The notes below the pieces were generated by a model that made no database searches, was not told where the DNA came from, and was given only the letters and a program-made list of their open reading frames with translations. Source: an uncultured Clostridia bacterium (GTDB lineage: Bacteria > Bacillota > Clostridia > Peptostreptococcales > Anaerovoracaceae). From it: DNA of 21,159 nucleotides. The stretch lies in contig CALBZG010000104.1 in assembly GCA_937889655.1 (NCBI GenBank), forward strand, positions 1 to 21,159. Direction: 5' to 3'. A program made the position numbers and the translations under genes. Shown here one piece after another: positions 16,644-21,159 of this stretch. Position 1 is the stretch's first letter. Every line of letters starts with the position of its first letter.

Positions 16644-17367
16644 CTTTATCCCCCGCCTGTCTTATAGTTTTCCAAATTGTTAAGAAAATGATTTTAAGGT
16701 CAGTCTTGATTGACATATCTTTGATATACTGCAAATTATATTCTATTTTTTTTGGTATCAATTTTTCTATATAAAACCCATTCGGATCAGACGAATTCTC
16801 AAGCAAATCTCCTTCATTGATGTATTCGAGTGAGGCATAATCAGTTATCCCCGGTTTGATCCTTAAGATTTCCCTTTGCATTTCATCATAAGTCTCAACA
16901 TAATTGGGAGTTTCTGGTCTTGGCCCCACAAAGCTCATGTCGCCTCTTAATACATTCCAGAACTGTGGGAGCTCATCGATCTTGTACTTTTTCATTATTT
17001 TACCGAAATTCGTCATTCTCGCATCATTCGTTGTTGTTATTTTTAATCCTTGGTCACCAATGTCAAAGCGCATTTTGCGAAATTTATATATTTCAAATTC
17101 TTTGCCGGATTTGCCAATTCTCGTCTGTTTATAAAGTATTGGCCCCGGAGAATCTACCTTGATTAATATTGCTATCAATATGAAAATCGGAATGAAGCAA
17201 ATCAGTCCAATCGTAGAAAAAAGAATATCGAAGACCCTCTTCTTGAACAATGTTGATTCTTTCATCGTTAGAATATCATCAACCAAAGTACATTGCTCAT
17301 TAATAATATTTTGTGAATCCCCTGGATTACCGGAAATATTGATTTTGTCCACAATCATATCTTGCAT
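16615..17367 (-). CDS. Initiating phosphoglycosyl transferase (bacterial sugar transferase, PglC/WcaJ C-domain type)
   Basis: A 250-residue monotopic transferase that moves a sugar-1-phosphate from a nucleotide sugar to undecaprenyl phosphate and so starts the repeat unit. After a polar extension of 40 residues comes the re-entrant membrane helix with its central Pro (VFDILFSTIGLICFIPIFIL), SPGPILYKQTRIG, then YKFRKMR. DELPQFWNVLRGDMSFVGPRPE carries the catalytic Asp131-Glu132 dyad, and KPGITDYASLEY and DLKIIFLTIWK close the domain. It lacks the four N-terminal helices of WcaJ/WbaP, as in PglC-type enzymes. AAAGGA is 8 nt before the ATG. It is the first gene of the operon, followed by the genes that probably make its donor. 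The 40-residue N-terminal extension is longer than in PglC. Confidence 0.93.
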   Translation of the reverse strand: MQDMIVDKINISGNPGDSQNIINEQCTLVDDILTMKESTLFKKRVFDILFSTIGLICFIPIFILIAILIKVDSPGPILYKQTRIGKSGKEFEIYKFRKMRFDIGDQGLKITTTNDARMTNFGKIMKKYKIDELPQFWNVLRGDMSFVGPRPETPNYVETYDEMQREILRIKPGITDYASLEYINEGDLLENSSDPNGFYIEKLIPKKIEYNLQYIKDMSIKTDLKIIFLTIWKTIRQAGDKDEGDNISRG

Positions 17368-17416
17368 GAGAGAATCCTTTCTTTTCTTTTATTTAGTTAT
17401 TCCCATAAATATAACG

Positions 17417-17425
17417 ATTATACCA
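17417..17425 (-). promoter_or_regulatory. Predicted extended -10 promoter of the central operon
   Basis: The minus strand reads TGGTATAAT (17425-17417), a consensus -10 with the extended TG dinucleotide. The -35 region at the right spacing (TTAAAA, 17445-17440) is weak, as often with extended -10 promoters. Transcription would begin near 17410, giving a leader of about 43 nt before the phosphoglycosyl transferase gene. Confidence 0.5.
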
Positions 17426-17551
17426 TTAAGGGTATGTTTTTTTAATACAATGACAATTCTTTTTTATCATTTCTTGTTCATTAAGTTGTGATAGCTATTA
17501 CTGCGGGCAAATCAAAATAATATTGCATTTATTCATAACATAGGCGATTGC

Positions 17552-17580
17552 TTGACAGAGTTACTTTGTGCTAATATATT
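17552..17580 (+). promoter_or_regulatory. Predicted strong sigma-A promoter of the FemAB-like gene
   Basis: A perfect TTGACA (17552-17557) and TATATT (17575-17580) are separated by exactly 17 bp. Transcription would start near 17587, about 39 nt before the ATG at 17626. The -10 and start site fall inside a perfect palindrome, which suggests operator control. Confidence 0.7.
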
Positions 17581-17602
17581 TAATAAATATTAAATATATT
17601 AG
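17571..17602. repeat. Perfect 15-bp-arm palindrome over promoter -10 and start site
   Basis: CTAATATATTTAATA (17571-17585) and its exact reverse complement (17588-17602) flank a 2-nt centre (AA). The left arm covers the -10 box and the dyad centre coincides with the predicted transcription start of the FemAB-like gene. It could be a repressor operator or a 5' hairpin of the transcript. The stem is purely AT-rich apart from its end pairs, so a protein site is the likelier reading. Confidence 0.6.
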
Positions 17603-17625
17603 CGTAAATATACTTGAGGTGCCTA

Positions 17626-18510
17626 ATGCAACATAGCATTTTTTATGAGTTCTGTAGAAATTCCGGGTTCAAGGTTTTTACTTCTGAAAGTTCTGACTGG
17701 TATATGATCCAGCCAGGCATGCTTATGTCCATCCCCTATCATCACTTGATAAATCCCAGCCAGGAAGAGTTGGATCAATTGTTGAAGGAATCAGGAGCTT
17801 GGGCGCTGCGATTTCCTACAAGCATCGAAAACTTTGGTTTCTTAAGCAAACTGGAGATTTGCGATCACTTCGGTTATGATATAAACTTTCTAAAGCATGG
17901 TCCCCGTAACCGGGTTAAGGGTGGATTTGAAAATTGCGAGATAAGACAAGTAAGCATCGATGCTCTGAAGTCGGACGGCTTTAAATTAAACCTTCGAACA
18001 TTGAAACGTCAAAATCGAAACGATCCCAAAGGAAATCAGAAATACTGGATGCGTATATGTGATGGATTATCTCAGACAAACGGTTCAAAAATTTTTGGAG
18101 CTTATTATAAAGACCATTTAGCTGCATACATCGTTATTTTAGAATTGCCGACTATAGCAGAAATGGTTATACAAAATTCTGATACTGAGTTTCTAATATA
18201 TAATCCAAATAATTTATTGACCTATCATGTCGCATGGCATTATTTGACTGAAAGGGCTAATCCAGTGCCTATATGTTACGGATTAGGCTCTCTCGAAGAC
18301 ACTCCTAGTTTGGATCATTATAAAACGGGAATGGGATTTGAAATGCGGCCAATTAAACAGAGGCTTTACTTTAGAAAAGGATTGCGATTCTTTTTGCGGC
18401 CATCGCTGCTTCATCTGCTAGAATTCATTAATAGATATATCACCAGGAAAAAAAATTATAAAATTGATAAAAGCTGCGCCTTGCTGAAACGATATTTGGA
18501 GCAAGAATAA
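17626..18510 (+). CDS. FemAB/GNAT-like acyl- or aminoacyltransferase
   Basis: A 294-residue soluble protein with the overall look of one FemAB-type or Acetyltransf_6 double-GNAT protein. In the second half FGAYYKDHLAAYIVILEL is a core GNAT strand pair. NNLLTYHVAWHYLTERA is followed by YGLGSLEDTPSLDHYKTGMGFEMRPIKQRLYF, matching the G(S)...SL..YK..MGF..-P ending of this superfamily. Members attach amino acids from tRNA to peptidoglycan, or acylate small molecules and polysaccharides; the substrate here is unknown. The frame extends to TTG at 17614. GAGGTG lies inside that extension, 4 nt before the ATG at 17626, so the ATG is the start. It is a single-gene plus-strand unit, divergent from the polysaccharide operon. 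Its stop abuts the stop of the opposing metallophosphoesterase gene. Confidence 0.65.
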   Translation: MQHSIFYEFCRNSGFKVFTSESSDWYMIQPGMLMSIPYHHLINPSQEELDQLLKESGAWALRFPTSIENFGFLSKLEICDHFGYDINFLKHGPRNRVKGGFENCEIRQVSIDALKSDGFKLNLRTLKRQNRNDPKGNQKYWMRICDGLSQTNGSKIFGAYYKDHLAAYIVILELPTIAEMVIQNSDTEFLIYNPNNLLTYHVAWHYLTERANPVPICYGLGSLEDTPSLDHYKTGMGFEMRPIKQRLYFRKGLRFFLRPSLLHLLEFINRYITRKKNYKIDKSCALLKRYLEQE

Positions 18511-19326
18511 TTAATTAACAGGAACTACGTCAACTACAACAAGCTCGGGGGGATTGAATATCCTGGGAATATGTGTATAATCCCTTGCCAACCCGCGACT
18601 CACGATTAGCGTAGTGGCGCCGAGTTGGTATTTCCCCCCTCCATATTTGGGAAATAGCCCTTGGTCCGGGGCTAACAGCCCATTGAGGATCAATGGGATT
18701 CTCCACTGCCCACCATGAGTATGCCCTGATAAGACCAAATCAAAATCGTACTTAAGATAATAGTCGATCTTCTCCGGGCGATGCACCAGTAGAATAGTGT
18801 AGTTTCCGGTAGTGCTTTCGCTAAAAGTATTTTCCAGTTGTTTTTTAAAATCCTTTTTTCCAATATCGAAGTCATCAACACCACAAAGGTTGATTTTCTG
18901 ACCATTTACCCGCAGCGGTACGCTCTGCCCTTCCAGAAGAGTAATCCCATAAGAAGCAAGTATTTGCTTAATTACCTGCTTGTCTCCTCTTCGGTTTTCA
19001 TGATTGCCGAAAACATAATAGCAATCGTATTTTTTGGCAACCGCCGCGACTAATTCGATCATATGATCAAGTGGCAAGTCGTCATCGGCAATATCACCAC
19101 CAAAAAGAACGATGTCCGGTGCCGCAGAAGATAAGGCATCCAATAATTCTTTTTGCCCTTCCCCATATTCGCTGCAATGTAAGTCTGTAATGAGCGCCAC
19201 ACGAAAAGAAGCTTCAACCTTGTTGGTTTGAAGTTCATACTGCCTTAAAGTCAATTCATTATTAAACGCAAATTGCAATGCTACGATTAAGACAAACATT
19301 GCGGATAAAATTTTCCATTTAATCAT
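18511..19326 (-). CDS. Membrane-anchored metallophosphoesterase, YkuE-like
   Basis: A 271-residue calcineurin-like phosphoesterase with an N-terminal hydrophobic segment (about residues 6-21), so it is probably anchored with the enzyme domain outside. All metal-ligand motifs are present: Asp48-Leu-His50, GGD (Asp78), GNHE (108-110, Asn and His), LVHRPEK and GHTHGGQW. This set and order match YkuE/YaeI-type phosphodiesterases acting on lipid-linked or cell-wall substrates. It is not a PHP-type tyrosine phosphatase. The ATG overlaps the end of the TupA-like gene by 8 bp and has no clear ribosome binding site, so translation probably depends on coupling. Its stop codon directly abuts that of the convergent FemAB-like gene. 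Confidence 0.9.
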   Translation of the reverse strand: MIKWKILSAMFVLIVALQFAFNNELTLRQYELQTNKVEASFRVALITDLHCSEYGEGQKELLDALSSAAPDIVLFGGDIADDDLPLDHMIELVAAVAKKYDCYYVFGNHENRRGDKQVIKQILASYGITLLEGQSVPLRVNGQKINLCGVDDFDIGKKDFKKQLENTFSESTTGNYTILLVHRPEKIDYYLKYDFDLVLSGHTHGGQWRIPLILNGLLAPDQGLFPKYGGGKYQLGATTLIVSRGLARDYTHIPRIFNPPELVVVDVVPVN

Positions 19327-20269
19327 TATTTAACTGATTTATTGGTAATTTCCATAAATCGCCAAGCATCAAATCGAATTTTTTCGGGTAAATAATTTGA
19401 AACCCGCTGCCACCGGTAACGGTCATTTCTCCAAAATATACTTTGCCGTTTGCTTCATATAAGTCTACTCTCACTTGAGAAAAACCCTCGCTTAATTTTT
19501 CTGCCAAACTCACCATCAAGTCAGCATTCAGCGGCGGAGGAATCGGTTCATCTGACACTCTGGCATGTGCAAATTTCCAGTCTTGCAAGACCCAGTCTTT
19601 ATCATAAGTACAAACACAATGATTGGTAAATCTTCCTTTGTTTATCCAGCAATAATATACTTTCCCATCAAAGCACTGGAATTTATAATCCTCTAAATCT
19701 TGAGTGGCTATATTTTGCATGTATTGTTCTGCGATTATTTTAGGTTTAATTCCACAATAATGCAGTTCAAATCCATTTAAGAAACCAAATTCAACTCTAA
19801 GCCATCTATCAAATTTTTCTTTTGCTTCTTTTTTATTGAATTTGCTTTTATCCTTCACAATAATATTTGTACCGCAGCCATGGTTGGTCTTCAGCACAAA
19901 TTGATCCGGTAATTTTTCGAAATCAATCTCATCAAAGGAATTCCATACGCCAAGTAAGGGAATCAAATATTCTTCCCCAATTCTTTCCTTCACAAAATCT
20001 CTCACTAGATATTTATCAGCCAATAACGTCTTGCGTGGATCGTTTTCGTATAATTTGGCCCACTGCATTTTTTCATTGAATGTGCGGAGATTGTTCCAGT
20101 CTAAATCCTCTCCGGTATTTTTTTTGTAAATTTTTGCCAGCTCCTCGGGATATTTACTTTTATCCAACTTCTTCAGGTGCTCAGCATGTTTATATAACTT
20201 TTCTTCTTGAATTCTGAGGTATCTGTCGCAGCTCTTAGGGAATTTTTTTTTCAAATATTTCTTTATCAT
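19319..20269 (-). CDS. TupA-like ATP-grasp protein
   Basis: A 316-residue protein of the TupA-like ATP-grasp family, named after a teichuronopeptide biosynthesis protein of alkaliphilic Bacillus. Typical features are FNEKMQWAKLYENDPRKTLLADKYLVRDFVKE, then IPLLGVWNSFDEIDFEKLPDQFVLKTNHGCGTNIIV (nucleotide-binding lid), KPKIIAEQYM, YKFQCFDGKVYY and VRVDLYEANGKVYFGEMTVTGGSGF with the metal-binding Glu. ATP-grasp enzymes ligate a carboxylate to an amine, thiol or hydroxyl. Here the carboxylate could be a uronic acid or an amino acid of the surface polymer; that is inference. GGAGG lies 10 nt before the ATG at 20269. It is the first gene of a two-gene operon with the metallophosphoesterase. Confidence 0.9.
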   Translation of the reverse strand: MIKKYLKKKFPKSCDRYLRIQEEKLYKHAEHLKKLDKSKYPEELAKIYKKNTGEDLDWNNLRTFNEKMQWAKLYENDPRKTLLADKYLVRDFVKERIGEEYLIPLLGVWNSFDEIDFEKLPDQFVLKTNHGCGTNIIVKDKSKFNKKEAKEKFDRWLRVEFGFLNGFELHYCGIKPKIIAEQYMQNIATQDLEDYKFQCFDGKVYYCWINKGRFTNHCVCTYDKDWVLQDWKFAHARVSDEPIPPPLNADLMVSLAEKLSEGFSQVRVDLYEANGKVYFGEMTVTGGSGFQIIYPKKFDLMLGDLWKLPINQLNND

Positions 20270-20336
20270 GTTTTCTTAACCTCCAAGCATTGATACTTGC
20301 TGTTACCACGATGTTTATTTAATACCCATTATTTTA

Positions 20337-20363
20337 CTTATACACTGTTTTTAAGATATTCAA
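20337..20363 (-). promoter_or_regulatory. Possible promoter of the TupA-like gene
   Basis: On the minus strand TTGAAT (20363-20358) and TATAAG (20342-20337) are separated by 15 bp, shorter than ideal. The leader would be about 60 nt. The -35 lies inside one arm of an inverted repeat. Confidence 0.3.
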
Positions 20364-20408
20364 GCTACATATTCTTATTTACACATAAACCTTCACTTGG
20401 AATATCTT
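20353..20408. repeat. Inverted repeat in the tupA-like/trpB intergenic region
   Basis: AAGATATTCAAG (20353-20364) pairs with CTTGGAATATCTT (20396-20408) with a single bulged base, around a 31-nt loop. One arm overlaps the possible -35 of the TupA-like gene. Apart from this repeat and the two promoter candidates, I see nothing in the 312 bp between 20270 and 20581: no T-box motif, no riboswitch, no tRNA. Confidence 0.45.
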
Positions 20409-20501
20409 TGAATTTGAATCCTGCTTTTAAGTATATGTCAGAATTATTTTAAAAATATAAGTTATTTTTGTTTCTACAGTTTTGATTAATCTATTACACG
20501 G

Positions 20502-20507
20502 TATAAT
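20502..20507 (+). promoter_or_regulatory. Consensus -10 box upstream of trpB2
   Basis: TATAAT matches consensus and would place the transcript start near 20514, 68 nt before the ATG. No good -35 at 16-18 bp is visible; TTGATT at 20482-20487 is only 14 bp away. Confidence 0.45.
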
Positions 20508-20581
20508 ATACGTAACAAAATTTTCCTATTATATCCTCATTTCACAATCGAAAATACTGAATTAATTTGGAGGTGATCATC

Positions 20582-21159
20582 ATGAGCGACACATATCGAT
20601 ATCTTCTCGGAGAAAATGATATACCTAAATCATGGTATAATATTAATCCGGATATGCCTGTAGATATTGGCCCGGTTTTGGATCCACAAACAAAAAAACC
20701 GGCGACTTTCGAATATCTGGCCAATCTATTTCCAAAAAGATTTTTAGAGGAAAATATAAGCATGGATCGATGGGTTGATATTCCTGAGCCAGTTCGGGAA
20801 ATTTATAAAATCTGGCGACCATCTCCTTTAGTCCGGGCGAGACGGCTCGAAAAAGCATTGGATACTCCCGCCCATATTTATTATAAATTCGAAGGTGTTT
20901 CCCCTGTTGGTTCCCACAAGCCTAATTCGGCAATCCCACAAGCTTTTTATGCGAAAGAGGAAGGCATTAAAAGTCTCGTTACTGAAACGGGTGCAGGACA
21001 ATGGGGATCAGCTTTATCAATGGCCTGCAACTTTTTTGGCATTGATTGTACAGTGTTTATGGTTAGAGTTTCCTACGATCAAAAGCCATTCCGTCGGATC
21101 GTTATGCAGAGCTATGGCGCAAAAGTAATCCCAAGTCCATCTGACCAGACTGAATATGG
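20582..21159 (+). CDS. trpB: Tryptophan synthase beta chain, TrpB2 type (3' end cut by window edge)
   Basis: First 192 residues of a fold-type II PLP enzyme, roughly 40-45% of the usual length. IWRPSPLVRARRLE, then KFEGVSPVGSHKPNSA with the PLP-binding Lys113, and TETGAGQWGSALS with Glu135 in the position of the catalytic Glu of TrpB. The SPVGSHKPN form and the extended N-terminus (about 60 residues before the core) distinguish TrpB2 from ordinary TrpB, which has TGAHKIN-like sequence. TrpB2 proteins condense indole or O-phosphoserine-type substrates to tryptophan, often without TrpA. GGAGGTGAT (20569-20577) precedes the ATG by an ideal spacing. It has its own promoter region and no visible trp neighbours. 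It is probably unrelated to the polysaccharide locus. Confidence 0.92.
   Translation, partial: MSDTYRYLLGENDIPKSWYNINPDMPVDIGPVLDPQTKKPATFEYLANLFPKRFLEENISMDRWVDIPEPVREIYKIWRPSPLVRARRLEKALDTPAHIYYKFEGVSPVGSHKPNSAIPQAFYAKEEGIKSLVTETGAGQWGSALSMACNFFGIDCTVFMVRVSYDQKPFRRIVMQSYGAKVIPSPSDQTEY

Noticed and set aside
17614..17625. TTG start for the FemAB-like gene
   Set aside because: The ribosome binding site GAGGTG lies inside this extension and points to the ATG at 17626.
18511..19326. Metallophosphoesterase as the missing phosphatase of the BY-kinase
   Set aside because: It has calcineurin-type motifs (DLH, GGD, GNHE, GHTHGGQ) and an N-terminal anchor. CpsB/YwqE enzymes are cytoplasmic PHP-fold and Wzb is a low-molecular-weight phosphatase.
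20270..20581. Tryptophan T-box or other riboswitch upstream of trpB2
   Set aside because: No T-box AGGGUGGNACCGCG-like sequence and no terminator/antiterminator pair is visible in the leader.

Overview
The window is an AT-rich stretch of a bacterial chromosome and is almost entirely a Wzx/Wzy-type surface polysaccharide (capsule or exopolysaccharide) locus. Several features point to a Gram-positive member of the Bacillota, probably class Clostridia. These are a CpsC/CpsD-style chain-length regulator with a separate BY-kinase, an S-layer-homology (SLH) protein, a TupA-like ATP-grasp protein, a FemAB-like protein, and strong GGAGG ribosome binding sites. The genus cannot be named from the sequence alone.

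Left block (1-3383, minus strand, read right to left): a short Wzz/CpsC-type regulator, a BY-kinase with a Tyr-rich tail, a UDP-HexNAc 6-dehydrogenase (WbpO/TviB type) and a UDP-HexNAc 4-epimerase (WbpP/TviC type) cut by the window edge. The last two normally make UDP-N-acetylgalactosaminuronic acid. A sigma-A-like promoter sits just upstream of the regulator. Diverging from it on the plus strand (3577-4989) is a secreted protein with three SLH domains fused to a pectate-lyase-like beta-helix.

Central block (5050-17367, minus strand): a tightly packed run of twelve genes with 4- to 29-bp overlaps or gaps below 50 bp. It is probably one operon, read from an extended -10 promoter near 17420. 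In transcription order it encodes a phosphoglycosyl transferase, a sugar nucleotidyltransferase, a DegT aminotransferase, a LegB-type 4,6-dehydratase, a WbuB-like GT4, a hexapeptide acyltransferase, a second GT4, a GT2, the flippase Wzx, a membrane-anchored GINT1_N/GH43-like propeller protein, a third GT4 and a Wzy-type polymerase. One initiating transferase plus four glycosyltransferases would fit a repeat unit of about five sugars. Likely constituents are a 4-amino-4,6-dideoxy sugar and a HexNAc uronic acid.

Right block (17552-21159): a FemAB/GNAT-like protein on the plus strand, whose promoter carries a perfect 15-bp-arm palindrome centred on the predicted transcription start. It runs tail-to-tail, with no spacer, into a translationally coupled TupA-like ATP-grasp / metallophosphoesterase pair on the minus strand. 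After a 312-bp intergenic region the 5' part of a TrpB2-type tryptophan synthase beta gene begins on the plus strand and runs off the window. The polysaccharide locus probably ends there.

No tRNA, rRNA, CRISPR array, transposase or phage gene was seen. Functions below come from reading motifs and remembered family resemblance; no database search was run.
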